A stretch of 64,000 nt of DNA. Source: Pyruvatibacter sp. HU-CL02332. Its GTDB lineage: Bacteria > Pseudomonadota > Alphaproteobacteria > CGMCC-115125. Below the pieces are notes generated by a model, which worked only from the letters and a program-made list of their open reading frames with translations, was not told where the DNA came from and ran no database searches. Shown here one piece after another: positions 10,416 through 19,899 of this stretch (its first letter is position 1; the number at the start of each line of letters is the position of its first letter). The DNA lies in contig NZ_BAABWK010000002.1 of the NCBI RefSeq assembly GCF_040362765.1, positions 248,001 to 312,000 on the forward strand, in the 5' to 3' direction. Made by a program: the position numbers and the translations under genes.

Positions 10416-11341
10416 AAATCGCCCTGTTATGCCGCAATGCCACGCTGTACTCGCATAAGCGGCTGGTTGAAGCTGCTGAAGCACGTGGCCATCAGATTGA
10501 TGTTATCGATCACCTGCGGTGTTACATCGACATCGCGTCGAGTGACCCGGAAGTCCATTACAATGGCGAGTCCCTCAAAGGATATGATGCGGTCATTCCG
10601 CGTATTGGCGCATCGGTGACCTTCTTTGGTAGCGCCGTTTTACGGCAGTTCGAGATGATGGGCGTTTATCCGCTCAATGAGTCTGTTGCCATCTCCCGGT
10701 CCCGCGACAAGCTGCGCAGCCTGCAGCTTTTGTCCCGGGACGGTGTCGGCCTGCCTACCACTGTGTTTGCCCACCGGACATCTGACGCCAACGAGCTTCT
10801 TAAGCTGGCAGGTGGGGCTCCGGTCATCATCAAACTGCTCGAAGGCACACAGGGCATCGGTGTGGTGCTCGGCGAAACGCCGCGGGCCGCTGAAAGCATC
10901 ATTCAGGCATTTGGTGGCGTGCAGACCAATATTCTGGTGCAGCAGTTTGTCAAAGAGGCCAATGGCGAGGACATTCGCTGCCTTGTCATTGGTGACAAGG
11001 TGATTGCTGCGATGATGCGCAAGGGCAAGGACGGTGATTTCCGCTCAAACCTTCATCGCGGCGGCAGCGCGAGCCTTATCAAGATCACGCCGAAGGAACG
11101 CGCGACTGCGGTTAAGGCCGCCAAGGCGATGGGCCTCAATGTCTGCGGCGTGGACATGCTGCGCTCGAATGACGGCCCGGTGGTCATGGAGGTCAACTCG
11201 TCACCAGGACTTGAGGGTCTTGAAAACGCGACGAATGTTGATGTCGCCTCGCAGATCATTGAGTTCCTGGAGAAGAATGCAAAACCCGGCAAGACTCATA
11301 CCCGAACCAGCAAGAAGCGGGGCCCGCGCAAAAGTGCCTGA
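10412..11341 (+). CDS. rimK: RimK family ATP-grasp alpha-L-glutamate ligase
   Basis: A 309-residue ATP-grasp ligase. RimK adds glutamates to the C-terminus of ribosomal protein S6 and makes poly-glutamate in vitro. Visible are the N-terminal [18 protein letters not shown] and [16 protein letters not shown] segments of RimK, the ATP-binding [17 protein letters not shown], and the metal-binding end [15 protein letters not shown]. The C-terminus is lysine/arginine-rich (last 25 residues), so the protein may bind RNA or ribosomes. It overlaps the peptidase upstream by four bases and the deacylase downstream by eight. Confidence 0.93.
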   Translation: MKIALLCRNATLYSHKRLVEAAEARGHQIDVIDHLRCYIDIASSDPEVHYNGESLKGYDAVIPRIGASVTFFGSAVLRQFEMMGVYPLNESVAISRSRDKLRSLQLLSRDGVGLPTTVFAHRTSDANELLKLAGGAPVIIKLLEGTQGIGVVLGETPRAAESIIQAFGGVQTNILVQQFVKEANGEDIRCLVIGDKVIAAMMRKGKDGDFRSNLHRGGSASLIKITPKERATAVKAAKAMGLNVCGVDMLRSNDGPVVMEVNSSPGLEGLENATNVDVASQIIEFLEKNAKPGKTHTRTSKKRGPRKSA

Positions 11342-12401
11342 CACATCCCCCAAGCGTAGCCCGTTCGAAATTGGCGGCATCTCGATCCAGCCCGGCAGCC
11401 GCGAGATCGTCGACATTCCTTTGAGCATGATGTCGGATCACACGCCGGCAACCCTGTCTGTCCAGGCCATCCATGGTCGCAAGCCAGGCCCAACGGTGTT
11501 TGTGAGTGCCGCCATTCACGGGGACGAAATCCTCGGGGTCGAGATCGTGCGGCGTCTGATCCGCACCCCTGCGTTGCGGCGCATCGCAGGCACGTTGTTG
11601 CTGGTGCCGATCGTGAACACTTTTGGGTTCATAAACCAAAGTCGCTATCTGCCGGACAGGCGTGACCTCAACAGGTCCTTTCCCGGGAGCCCCAGCGGCT
11701 CTCTGGCGTCGCGGCTGGCCAACGTATTCATGGAAGAAGTCGTTGCACGCAGTGATTACGGCATTGATCTTCATACTGCCGCCGTCAATCGCGTGAACCT
11801 GCCGCAAATCCGCATCGACACGACAGACAAGGCTGCCCACAAGCTGGCGGACGCCTTTGCACCGCCGGTTGTGGTCAACTCAGCGCTCCGTGATGGGTCG
11901 CTGCGCCACGCCGCGCGCGAGCAGGGCGTTCCGGTCATGGTGTTTGAAGCCGGTGAAGGATTGCGCTTTGACGAGACTGCCATTCGCGTGGGCGTCAAAG
12001 GTGTGTTGAACGTCCTGCGCTTCCTGGGCATGACCGGCAAGGCGCCCACGGGCCATATGGCCAAGACGCGTCCGGCGTGTGCGCCCCTTGCCACAAAGAG
12101 CGCCTGGGTCCGCGCCACGGAAGGCGGCATTGCTCGCATCCACTGCAAGGTCGGTCAGTTCGTCAAACGCGGTGACCTGCTCGGCGTTGTGTCCGACCCC
12201 TTCGGCGAGCGTGACACCGAACTGTTTGCCCTGCGAGATGGGCTCATCATCGGACGCTCCAACCTGCCGGTGGTCAATCAGGGAGATGCCCTGATCCATA
12301 TTGCCGACATCCCGAAGGCCGAAGCAGCGCATGCCGACCTGGACGTGATCGAAGAAGCTTTTGATGGTGACCCTTTGTTCGACGAGGATGAGATTCTCTA
12401 A
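11334..12401 (+). CDS. AstE/aspartoacylase-like zinc deacylase (COG3608, M14-related)
   Basis: A 355-residue member of the succinylglutamate desuccinylase/aspartoacylase superfamily, zinc enzymes of carboxypeptidase fold. Zinc-site motifs: [10 protein letters not shown] (His, Glu) and DLHTAAVNR (His); RDLNRSFPG is the substrate-arginine segment; VFEAGEG holds the catalytic Glu. A C-terminal beta-rich region (about 255-340) resembles the barrel domain of the family. The GTG at 11334 overlaps rimK by eight bases; the open frame extends further upstream, but only as a shadow of rimK. Coupling to RimK suggests it removes an amino acid or acyl group from glutamylated products, which is inference. 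Confidence 0.85.
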   Translation: MPDTSPKRSPFEIGGISIQPGSREIVDIPLSMMSDHTPATLSVQAIHGRKPGPTVFVSAAIHGDEILGVEIVRRLIRTPALRRIAGTLLLVPIVNTFGFINQSRYLPDRRDLNRSFPGSPSGSLASRLANVFMEEVVARSDYGIDLHTAAVNRVNLPQIRIDTTDKAAHKLADAFAPPVVVNSALRDGSLRHAAREQGVPVMVFEAGEGLRFDETAIRVGVKGVLNVLRFLGMTGKAPTGHMAKTRPACAPLATKSAWVRATEGGIARIHCKVGQFVKRGDLLGVVSDPFGERDTELFALRDGLIIGRSNLPVVNQGDALIHIADIPKAEAAHADLDVIEEAFDGDPLFDEDEIL

Positions 12402-12766
12402 CCGACGACGGACCGTTCCCGCACAAATGTGAGGGAGGAGTGCTTGAGGTCGATGAATTTTCTTTCATCTGCCAGCAATTCCGCGCCTGCTTTCAAGGCA
12501 GCTTCGTCAGACATGGCGAAGTTGAGATCGTCTTCGCTCTCCCAGCACAGTTCCGCAAACCCGTCATATTTTGGTTCTGCCTCGCGGGAGGCCTGCATGG
12601 CGTCGCCGAGCGGTGTTTCCATCCCGTGGGATTGCACATAACGAGCGATTTTAAGCGCCGGGGCCCGCTCTTTCACGAGGGGCGCGTGTTTTGTCCACCA
12701 GTACTCCCGAAACTCTTCCGGTGAGAGACCGGGAAGCCGGTGGAGGCAGAATATCAATTTGATCAT
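12398..12766 (-). CDS. EthD domain-containing protein
   Basis: A 122-residue small ferredoxin-like (dimeric alpha/beta barrel) protein. MIKLIFCLHRLPGLSPEEF and the following YWWTKHAPLV are the EthD family hallmark. EthD was named from ether-degradation clusters; members are diverse and the substrate here is unknown. The ATG at 12766 is preceded by AAGGAAG at good spacing and matches the family start; an upstream in-frame start adds 17 unrelated residues. It is transcribed towards the deacylase gene, and the stop codons overlap by four bases. Confidence 0.8.
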   Translation of the reverse strand: MIKLIFCLHRLPGLSPEEFREYWWTKHAPLVKERAPALKIARYVQSHGMETPLGDAMQASREAEPKYDGFAELCWESEDDLNFAMSDEAALKAGAELLADERKFIDLKHSSLTFVRERSVVG

Positions 12767-12957
12767 GGTGTTAGCTTCCTTTGTCGGTCGACCCCGGTGG
12801 ACTTCACACGCGCCCAAAACCCCTGGTCACATTTTCTGCGTTTTTTTGATGTCTTTGATTGTAGCCATGGGCTGCCAGCGAGTCCTAAGCTAGTTGGCGT
12901 GTGGCCGTATGTCAGGCATGTGCGGGTCTCCACACAGACACAGAAGAGGCGTCCGTC

Positions 12958-14535
12958 ATGCGTGTCGCAGTGGGTGGTTTTCAGCACGAGACCAACACAT
13001 TTGCCCCTCAAAAGGCGGATCTGGATGCATTCCTGCAGCCTGACGCTTGGCCGGCCCTTCAAGGCGGACCTGGTCTCCTGACCACCTTTGCGCCGGGTGC
13101 CGATGGCGGCAGCGACATGAACATCCCGATTGCCGGATTTCTTGCCGAAGCACCTGCACAGGCCCTGACCCCAGTTCCCATGGTCTGGGCCGCAGCCACG
13201 CCGTCTGCTCATGTCACGTCAGACGCCTTTGCCCATATTGCCGGCATGATGGTGGAAGAACTCGAGCGTGCCCTGCGTGATGGGCCGCTGGATGCAATCT
13301 ATCTTGATCTGCATGGCGCCATGGTCACCGAAGAAATGGAAGACGGTGAGGGCGATCTGCTGGAGTGGATCCGCGACATAACCAACGGCCAGATCCCGAT
13401 CGTCGCGTCACTTGATCTCCACGCCAACGTGACTGCCAAGATGATGCGCAACTCGGATGCACTGGTGGCGTACAGGACCTATCCCCATGTGGATATGGCA
13501 GAGACCGGCGCCCGTGCGGCGAAGCTGGTTGCCAATCTTGCCCGCCGGGCCGGACGCCCCGCAAAGGCGTTCCGCAAACTCAACTATCTCATCCCGCTCA
13601 CGGCGCAATCGACCATGAGTGATCCGGCAGCGTTGATCTACGCAGACGTGACCGCGCTGGAACGCCTCAAGCTTGATAGCGGTGGCAGTGATGAATCTGA
13701 AATTCTGACGGCATCTGCAACCATGGGATTTCCACCCGCCGACATTGCGGAATGCGGTCCTGCGGTCATGGCCTACGCGGACACTCAGGAAGCAGCCGAC
13801 GAAGCCGTGGACCGGTTGGCTGAAACCTTCATGGAGTTCGAGCGCGGCTTTCGCCAGAAAATTTGGACGGCAGAAGAAGCGGTTGCCTATGGCGAAGCGG
13901 CCAGCGACCTTGACCGCCGCGACGGGCCTTTGATCCTTGCAGATACGCAGGACAATCCCGGTGCCGGTGGCAATGGCGATACGGTGGGCATTCTGCGCTC
14001 GCTCATTTCGGGCGCTGAGACGGCGCTATGCGGTGTGCTGTTCGATCCGGCTGCCGCGAACACGGCATGGGCTGCGGGTGAAGGCGCTGACGTTCAGCTG
14101 TCGCTGGGTGCCTGGACAGGTGGCGCCCGAGAAAAACCCATTGAGGGCAAATTCAAAGTCCTCAAGCTGCATGATGGTGAAATAGACGCACACGGACCAT
14201 TTTATCGCGGCGCGCATCTGTCTCTTGGAAAATCAGCATTGCTGATGATCGAGGATGTGCGCGTGGTGGTGGCCAGCCACAAGGTTCAAACTGCTGACCG
14301 CGCCATGTTTACCGCTTTCGGTGTGGAGCCTGCGGCGGAAAACATTGTCGCCGTCAAAAGCTCGGTTCACTTCAGGGCCGACTTCCAGAAGATTGCCCGT
14401 GACATTGTGGTGGTTGGAAGTCCCGGCCCCAATCCGGCAGATCATGTGGACCTGCCATATCGGCGGCTGCGCAGCGGTGTGAGGCTCATGCCCATGGGGC
14501 CCGCGTTTCAGCGATCACGCAAACCGTTGAAGTAG
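12958..14535 (+). CDS. M81 family metallopeptidase (MlrC-like, DUF1485)
   Basis: A 525-residue member of the MlrC family, named from microcystin-degradation peptidase C. Family segments are visible: MRVAVGGFQHETNTFAPQ at the start, LDLHGAMVTEEMEDGEGDLL, ASLDLHANVTAKM and YRTYPHVDMAETG, which carry the metal-binding His and Asp residues, and ILADTQDNPGAGGNGDT. Most homologues are not linked to microcystin and are thought to act on small peptides or amides. The ATG at 12958 has AGAGGCG upstream and fits the family N-terminus. Its 3' end overlaps the convergent GFA gene by 28 bases. Confidence 0.9.
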   Translation: MRVAVGGFQHETNTFAPQKADLDAFLQPDAWPALQGGPGLLTTFAPGADGGSDMNIPIAGFLAEAPAQALTPVPMVWAAATPSAHVTSDAFAHIAGMMVEELERALRDGPLDAIYLDLHGAMVTEEMEDGEGDLLEWIRDITNGQIPIVASLDLHANVTAKMMRNSDALVAYRTYPHVDMAETGARAAKLVANLARRAGRPAKAFRKLNYLIPLTAQSTMSDPAALIYADVTALERLKLDSGGSDESEILTASATMGFPPADIAECGPAVMAYADTQEAADEAVDRLAETFMEFERGFRQKIWTAEEAVAYGEAASDLDRRDGPLILADTQDNPGAGGNGDTVGILRSLISGAETALCGVLFDPAAANTAWAAGEGADVQLSLGAWTGGAREKPIEGKFKVLKLHDGEIDAHGPFYRGAHLSLGKSALLMIEDVRVVVASHKVQTADRAMFTAFGVEPAAENIVAVKSSVHFRADFQKIARDIVVVGSPGPNPADHVDLPYRRLRSGVRLMPMGPAFQRSRKPLK

Positions 14536-14945
14536 GCTTCCACGTCTTTTTCCGGCAGCGTCTCATCGAACCCACGCATGAAGCGGGGGCTATCCTTCTT
14601 GAAAATTTGAAACCTGGGTGCCGCGGCACTCGGGTCGTCGAGGGACCCACCAGCAATATCAATCTCGTCTTTGTTGTCATTGACGCGGTAGGTCAGTGTG
14701 GACCCACATGCGCTGCAAAAACCCCGGCTGGCCCAACTGGAAGAGGCGAACTCTGTTGGCGCTCCCTGGGTGAGCCTGAAGGCTTTGGGGTCAATACCAA
14801 GCCAGACAACGAACGGCGCACCGGAGTGGCGCTGGCAATCCGCGCAGTGGCAAATTCCGGCGTTGATCTCAGGCGCAGAGATTTCATAACGGACCGCGCC
14901 GCAGGAGCAGCCGCCGGTCAGGGGTCGTTGAGCCTGACTAGCCAA
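14508..14945 (-). CDS. GFA family zinc protein (glutathione-dependent formaldehyde-activating-like)
   Basis: A 145-residue zinc-binding fold with the expected cysteines: GGCSCGAVRYE near residue 12, CHCADCQR near 32, and FCSACGSTL near 75. Family members include a reported formaldehyde-glutathione adduct enzyme, but most are uncharacterised. I place the start at the TTG at 14945, because GGAG lies seven bases upstream and it overlaps the end of xthA by eight bases, a coupling pattern common here; an ATG at 14972 is the alternative. It is probably cotranscribed with xthA. Confidence 0.8.
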   Translation of the reverse strand: MASQAQRPLTGGCSCGAVRYEISAPEINAGICHCADCQRHSGAPFVVWLGIDPKAFRLTQGAPTEFASSSWASRGFCSACGSTLTYRVNDNKDEIDIAGGSLDDPSAAAPRFQIFKKDSPRFMRGFDETLPEKDVEAYFNGLRDR

Positions 14946-15723
14946 AGTCCAACTCCGCCCAGACAGGCACATGGTCTGACGGCTTTTCCCAGTCGCGCAC
15001 ATATTTGTCGATGTCACAGGACACCAGACGGTCAGCGGCGTGGGCGCTCAGCATCAAATGGTCGATGCGGATGCCGTTGTCCTTCTGCCAGGCCCCGGCC
15101 TGATAGTCCCAGAAGGAATATCGATGCGGCGTTGTGTGACACGCCCTGAACGCGTCCGTCAGACCGAGGTTGGCGATAGAGCGAAAGGCCTTGAGCGTGT
15201 CCGGCCGGAACAGGGCGTCGTCGGCCCAGGCGGCTGCATCGTGCACATCGTCGGGTGTTGGAATGACGTTGTAGTCACCTGTCAGAGCCAAGGGCTCCTC
15301 ATAGGCCAGCAGTGTTTCCGCGTGGGCACGCAGCTTGTCCATCCAGTCCAGCTTGTATTCATATTTGGGGCCCGGTGCCGGGTTGCCATTGGGCAGATAG
15401 ATCGAGGCGATGCGCAGCATCTGATCACCTGCGGGAACGAGACCTTCCAGATACCGCGCCTGTTCGTCGCCTTCCATGCCGGGCAGGCCACGGGTCACGT
15501 CTTCAAGCGGCGACTTCGAGAGAATGGCGACGCCGTTATACGTCTTCTGCCCATGGGTCTCGACGTTGTAGCCGGCGTCCTCGACCTGCGAGCGGGGGAA
15601 AGCGTCATCCACGCATTTGAGTTCCTGCAGGCACACGACATCAGGGTCCGCGTCCTTCAGCCAGGCGAGCAGGTTGGGCAGGCGTACTTTGATGGAATTG
15701 ACGTTCCAGGTCGCGATCTTCAT
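14938..15723 (-). CDS. xthA: Exodeoxyribonuclease III
   Basis: A 261-residue endonuclease/exonuclease/phosphatase-fold enzyme that cuts abasic sites and degrades 3' ends in base-excision repair. Motifs: MKIATWNVNSIKVRLP at the N-terminus, VCLQELKC with the metal-binding Glu, YNGVAILSK, LTGDYNVIPTPDDV with catalytic Asp-Asn, and the C-terminal SDHVPVWAEL with the catalytic Asp-His pair. Length is normal. It lies downstream of erpA (86-base gap) and upstream of, and overlapping, the GFA gene. Confidence 0.95.
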   Translation of the reverse strand: MKIATWNVNSIKVRLPNLLAWLKDADPDVVCLQELKCVDDAFPRSQVEDAGYNVETHGQKTYNGVAILSKSPLEDVTRGLPGMEGDEQARYLEGLVPAGDQMLRIASIYLPNGNPAPGPKYEYKLDWMDKLRAHAETLLAYEEPLALTGDYNVIPTPDDVHDAAAWADDALFRPDTLKAFRSIANLGLTDAFRACHTTPHRYSFWDYQAGAWQKDNGIRIDHLMLSAHAADRLVSCDIDKYVRDWEKPSDHVPVWAELDFG

Positions 15724-15808
15724 GAGGCACTCCGCAAATCAAGGTTGCGGAGGTTAGGCGAGGGCACGTCCGAAGACCAGAAGATTGACCGGAACAGGGG
15801 CCAGAAGG

Positions 15809-16186
15809 CTAGACCGAGAATGATGTCCCGCAGCCACAGGATGCGGTCGCATTGGGATTTTTGACCTGAAAGGACTGTCCAATGAGGTCATCCACATAGT
15901 CCAGCTCAGACCCGCCGACATACATCAGCGAGACCGAATCCACGAGGACTGTCGCACCGTCGCGCTCGATCACCAGATCGTCGTCGGTTTTGGTGTCATC
16001 GAGGGTAAAATTGTACTGGAAGCCCGAGCAGCCGCCGCCTTCCACGCTGACGCGCAGCATGGTGCCATCCGCCTCGCCAGAGAGGATTTTGCCAATCTGC
16101 TTGGCCGCGCTGGCTGAAACGGTGAAATCACCGCCAGTGGCCGGAATAGCGTCTGCAGAGTTGCTCTCGACTTGAACGTCGCTCAT
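15809..16186 (-). CDS. erpA: Iron-sulfur cluster insertion protein ErpA (A-type carrier)
   Basis: A 125-residue A-type carrier that hands 4Fe-4S clusters to target proteins. The three ligand cysteines are present: C53 in GGGCSGFQY and C117 and C119 in SCGCGTSF. The ATG at 16186 is preceded by GAGGGTG; the longer frame upstream has no family match. An N-terminal extension of about 20 residues is rich in Ser and Ala. In many alphaproteobacteria a stand-alone erpA lies next to xthA and dgt, as here. A candidate promoter with an internal palindrome lies upstream. Confidence 0.92.
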   Translation of the reverse strand: MSDVQVESNSADAIPATGGDFTVSASAAKQIGKILSGEADGTMLRVSVEGGGCSGFQYNFTLDDTKTDDDLVIERDGATVLVDSVSLMYVGGSELDYVDDLIGQSFQVKNPNATASCGCGTSFSV

Positions 16187-16262
16187 GGGTACACCCTCGA
16201 TACACAAATTCGCACAGGTGGCATTGCACCGGTTTTTCAACCTTGCGATGCGACTTGTTATT

Positions 16263-16292
16263 ATTAGGTAATCGCACATAAGCGATTGTCAA
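16263..16292 (-). promoter_or_regulatory. Putative erpA promoter with palindrome between -35 and -10
   Basis: On the minus strand TTGACA (16292-16287) is a perfect -35 element and CCTAAT (16268-16263) a fair -10, 18 bases apart. The spacer contains an inverted repeat, AATCGC at 16270-16275 and GCGATT at 16282-16287, a placement typical of a repressor operator. The repressor is unknown; an iron or iron-sulfur sensor would fit an ErpA gene, but I recognise no known box. Confidence 0.4.
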
Positions 16293-16330
16293 TCTAGGTG
16301 CCCAAACGAGCCCCAAGAAACGAGCCAAAT

Positions 16331-16786
16331 ATGAGCAAAACCTGGCAGGTCTATCTTTCCGGCGAAATCCACACTGACTGGCGCGACCAGATCGAAGCAG
16401 GCACCAAGGCGGCCGGACTTCCCGTCGTGTTCTCAGCCCCTGTGACCGACCATGGCTCATCAGACGCCTGCGGTGCGGATATCCTCGGCGCGGAAGACAA
16501 CGAGTTTTGGTACGACAACAAGGGCGCGAAGGTGAACGCCATTCGCACCTCCACGCTCATCAAGGGTGCGGACATTGTGGTGGTGCGGTTTGGCGATAAG
16601 TACAAGCAGTGGAACGCGGCTTTTGACGCAGGCTACGCGGCAGCGCTCAACAAGCCGATCATCACCCTGCATGATCCTGACCTGCGGCACCCGCTGAAGG
16701 AAGTGGATGGTGCCGCCCTGGCCTGGGCGCAGGAACCCGCGCAGGTGGTTCGGATTTTGAAATACGTCATCGACGGGACGCTCTAG
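16331..16786 (+). CDS. YtoQ family protein
   Basis: A 151-residue cytoplasmic protein of the YtoQ family, which resembles nucleoside 2-deoxyribosyltransferase-like folds. Family segments: WQVYLSGEIHTDWRDQI at the start, FSAPVTDHGSSDACGADIL, and VVRFGDKYKQWNAAFDAGYA. The function is unknown. The ATG at 16331 is chosen because the family begins there; an in-frame ATG at 16298 adds 11 basic residues without support. dgt starts four bases after its stop, so the pair is probably one transcript; both may relate to nucleotides (inference). Confidence 0.85.
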   Translation: MSKTWQVYLSGEIHTDWRDQIEAGTKAAGLPVVFSAPVTDHGSSDACGADILGAEDNEFWYDNKGAKVNAIRTSTLIKGADIVVVRFGDKYKQWNAAFDAGYAAALNKPIITLHDPDLRHPLKEVDGAALAWAQEPAQVVRILKYVIDGTL

Positions 16787-16789
16787 CCT

Positions 16790-17992
16790 GTGGCACCAGC
16801 CCTCACCAAGCCGATCACCGGCGACCTTGCACCCTATGCAACTGACCCGTCTGCCACGCGCGGCCGGCGGCATGACGAAATGGAAAGCCGCACGCGGTCT
16901 CCCTATCAGCGGGACCGTGACCGGATCATCCATTCAGGGGCATTCCGCCGGCTGAAACACAAGACGCAGGTCTTTGTGTATCACGAGGGCGATTATTACC
17001 GGACGCGGCTGACGCACTCCCTTGAGGTGGCGCAGATCGCCCGGTCGCTCAGTCGCTTTCTCGGCCTTGATGAGGACCTCGCCGAAGCGCTCGCGCTTGC
17101 CCATGATTTGGGGCACACGCCCTTCGGCCATGCAGGCGAGGACGCCTTGGCAGAATGCATGGAAGGCTATGGCGGCTTTGATCACAACGCCCAGACCCTG
17201 CGCATCGTCACGCGGCTGGAGCAGCGCTACGCTGACTTCGACGGGCTGAACCTCACATGGGAAACCCTTGAAGGTGTCGTGAAGCACAATGGCCCTGTGA
17301 TTGCGCAAGGCGAGGGGACAGATCAGCTGCCACGCGCCTTCCGCGAGTATGAAGGTCTCGCGTCGCTGGACCTGCATACCTACGCCAGCCTTGAAGCGCA
17401 GGTGGCGGCGCTGTCAGACGACATTGCCTACAACAATCATGACATTGACGACGGCCTGCGCGCCGGGCTGTTCACAGCGGATGACCTGATGTCACTGCCG
17501 CTGGTCGGCGACATGTTCCGCGAAGTGCATGACGCCTATCCCGGACTGGCTCCACGACGCCTGCGTCACGAAGCCATCCGTAGACTGATTTCTCATATGG
17601 TTGAAGACGTCATTGGCGAGACGACACGGCGGTTGGAAAAAATCCAGCCCGGCAATAGCGACGATATCCGAAATGCAGGGATGCAAATTGCTTCGTTCTC
17701 CGAAGAGATGCAGGCCCACGACCGGGCGCTCAAGTCTTTTCTGCTGGAACGGATGTATCGCCACTTCCAGGTCAACCGGATGATGAGCAAGGCCAAGCGC
17801 GTGATGACCGAAGTGTTTGAGCTGCTGGTCAATGAGCCAACGCTGCTTCCCAATGAGTGGCAGGACATGACGGACGGCCCACGCACGGTCAAAACCGCTG
17901 AAACAGTCTGTGACTACGTAGCAGGCATGACTGATCGATTTGCCATTGAGGAACACCGACGATTGTTCCAGCCGGACCCGATCTTCCGATAG
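16790..17992 (+). CDS. dgt: Deoxyguanosinetriphosphate triphosphohydrolase-like protein
   Basis: A 400-residue HD-domain dNTPase that splits dNTPs to deoxynucleoside and triphosphate. HD-site residues are visible in RTRLTHSLEVAQIARSL (His) and LALAHDLGHTPFGHAGE (His-Asp), with YNNHDIDDGLRAGLF supplying the last Asp. MESRTRSPYQRDRDRIIHS is the family start. The GTG at 16790 lies four bases after the YtoQ stop. The gene sits next to erpA and argS, a common alphaproteobacterial arrangement. Confidence 0.94.
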   Translation: MAPALTKPITGDLAPYATDPSATRGRRHDEMESRTRSPYQRDRDRIIHSGAFRRLKHKTQVFVYHEGDYYRTRLTHSLEVAQIARSLSRFLGLDEDLAEALALAHDLGHTPFGHAGEDALAECMEGYGGFDHNAQTLRIVTRLEQRYADFDGLNLTWETLEGVVKHNGPVIAQGEGTDQLPRAFREYEGLASLDLHTYASLEAQVAALSDDIAYNNHDIDDGLRAGLFTADDLMSLPLVGDMFREVHDAYPGLAPRRLRHEAIRRLISHMVEDVIGETTRRLEKIQPGNSDDIRNAGMQIASFSEEMQAHDRALKSFLLERMYRHFQVNRMMSKAKRVMTEVFELLVNEPTLLPNEWQDMTDGPRTVKTAETVCDYVAGMTDRFAIEEHRRLFQPDPIFR

Positions 17993-18076
17993 GCGTACTC
18001 ACAGGCCTGCATGACAAACAGCGCTCAAAGGTGTATCGAGCGCTTCCTCCTCATTTCTATTTTGACGTCCACACAC

Positions 18077-19843
18077 ATGAACCTATTCAGCGATATCCGC
18101 ACCGTCCTTTTGCAGACGCTTGAGACCCTGTCGTCCGGCGGCACACTTCCGGGCGACCTGGACCTTGGCAATGTGACGGTTGAGCCGCCGCGCGATCCGT
18201 CACATGGGGACATCGCCACCAATGCTGCCATGGTTCTGGCCAAGCAGGCCAAGATGAAGCCGCGCGACATTGCAGACGCGATCGCCGCTGAAATCACCTC
18301 TCATCCTTCCATTGCATCTGCGGAAGTTGCTGGCCCCGGCTTCATCAATTTGCGCCTGGCTGAAGACCTCATGCGCGCGCAGGTAACAGGCGTGCTCGAG
18401 GCGGGAGAAAAATTCGGCGATGCAGATGTTGGCGGCGGGCGGAAGGTGAATGTGGAATACGTCTCCGCCAATCCAACAGGCCCGATGCATGTGGGCCACT
18501 GCCGTGGCGCCATATTTGGCGACGCGCTGGCGAACCTTCTCAACAAGGCCGGATACGATGTGGCGCGCGAGTACTACATCAATGATGCTGGCGGTCAGAT
18601 TGAAGTCCTGGCGCGCTCGGCCTTCCTGCGATATCGCGAAGCACTTGGCGAGACCATTGGCGACATCCCGGAAGGTCTTTATCCGGGCGACTATCTGGTG
18701 CCGGTGGGACAAGCCCTTGCGGCAGAACACGGCAAGAGCCTGAGTGACATGGATGAGGCTGAATGGCTTCCCATCGTCAAAGACGCTTCCATTGATGCCA
18801 TGATGGCGATGATCCGCGATGACCTTGCCGCCTTGGACATTCACCACAAGGTGTTTTTCTCCGAGCGCGATCTTGGCCGGTCGGACGAGCAGGGCTCGAA
18901 GCTGGCGGAAGCGATTGACCTGCTGGACGGCAAGGGCCTGCTCTATACGGGCGTTCTTGAACCACCCAAAGGCAAGAAGCCGGATGACTGGGAAGCGCGG
19001 CCGCAGCTTCTCTTCAAGGCCACTGAGTTTGGTGATGACGTCGATCGCGCACTCAAGAAATCTGACGGCACGCACACCTATTTTGCCGCCGACATTGCCT
19101 ATCACCTGGACAAGTACCGGCGCGGCTTCAATGAGATGATTGATGTGTGGGGCGCCGACCACGGCGGCTACATCAAGCGCATGCAGGCAGCCGTCAAAGC
19201 CCTGTCCGATGGCGAAGGATCACTGGACGTCAAGATTTGCCAGATGGTGAAGCTCTTCCGCGCTGGCGAGCCGGTGAAGATGTCAAAGCGCTCCGGTGAA
19301 TTCGTTACCCTGCGGGATGTGGTGGATGAAGTGGGCCGCGACGTGGTGCGGTTCATGATGCTCACCCGCAAGAACGACGCACCGTTGGACTTCGACTTTG
19401 CAGCGGTGATGGAACAGTCCAAGGACAATCCGGTCTTTTACGTTCAGTACGCCCATGCGCGGATCTGTTCGGTGCTGCGGCTGGCGGCTGATGATTTCCC
19501 GGATGCTGATCTGTCTGACGCGGCCCTGGCAACAACAGACCTGTCTCCCCTGGATGACGAAGCCGAGCTGGCGCTTATCAAGCTCATGGCCGGTTTCCCG
19601 AGGCTGGTGGAGCAGGCGGCCCTGTCCCATGAACCTCATCGTGTCGCATTCTATCTGCAAGATCTGGCTGCCGGGTTCCATGCATTGTGGAATAAAGGCA
19701 AGGATGACGCCCGGTTGCGGTTTATCCACACAGATCAACCGGGTGTTACCATGGCCCGTCTGGCTTTGATTCGCGCAGTAGCGCTTACGCTGGCCGCGGG
19801 GCTTGGAATACTTGGCGTCACCCCGGTTAAGGAAATGCGCTAG
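18077..19843 (+). CDS. argS: Arginyl-tRNA synthetase
   Basis: A 588-residue class Ia synthetase that charges tRNA-Arg. The HIGH-type motif is HVGH within [18 protein letters not shown] and KMSKR follows near residue 402. The N-terminal Add-1 domain (tRNA D-loop recognition) and the C-terminal DALR anticodon-binding domain ([13 protein letters not shown] onward) are complete. The ATG at 18077 matches the family N-terminus [12 protein letters not shown]; the open frame extends 66 bases upstream without support and no good Shine-Dalgarno is visible. It heads the conserved run argS-SPOR-nagZ-scpAB. Confidence 0.95.
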   Translation: MNLFSDIRTVLLQTLETLSSGGTLPGDLDLGNVTVEPPRDPSHGDIATNAAMVLAKQAKMKPRDIADAIAAEITSHPSIASAEVAGPGFINLRLAEDLMRAQVTGVLEAGEKFGDADVGGGRKVNVEYVSANPTGPMHVGHCRGAIFGDALANLLNKAGYDVAREYYINDAGGQIEVLARSAFLRYREALGETIGDIPEGLYPGDYLVPVGQALAAEHGKSLSDMDEAEWLPIVKDASIDAMMAMIRDDLAALDIHHKVFFSERDLGRSDEQGSKLAEAIDLLDGKGLLYTGVLEPPKGKKPDDWEARPQLLFKATEFGDDVDRALKKSDGTHTYFAADIAYHLDKYRRGFNEMIDVWGADHGGYIKRMQAAVKALSDGEGSLDVKICQMVKLFRAGEPVKMSKRSGEFVTLRDVVDEVGRDVVRFMMLTRKNDAPLDFDFAAVMEQSKDNPVFYVQYAHARICSVLRLAADDFPDADLSDAALATTDLSPLDDEAELALIKLMAGFPRLVEQAALSHEPHRVAFYLQDLAAGFHALWNKGKDDARLRFIHTDQPGVTMARLALIRAVALTLAAGLGILGVTPVKEMR

Positions 19844-19899
19844 ACCGCCAGAAAGCGGTGCATGTGCGCAGATAACAGGATCAGGAGGGGCAAGGGCCC

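Noticed and set aside
11034-11333. Long N-terminal extension of the deacylase reading frame
   Set aside because: This part overlaps rimK in another frame and reads as Arg/Ser-rich shadow; the family N-terminus begins after the GTG at 11334.
12398-12401. Possible frameshift at the deacylase/EthD junction
   Set aside because: Both genes have complete family C-termini; the overlap is simply tail-to-tail stop codons.
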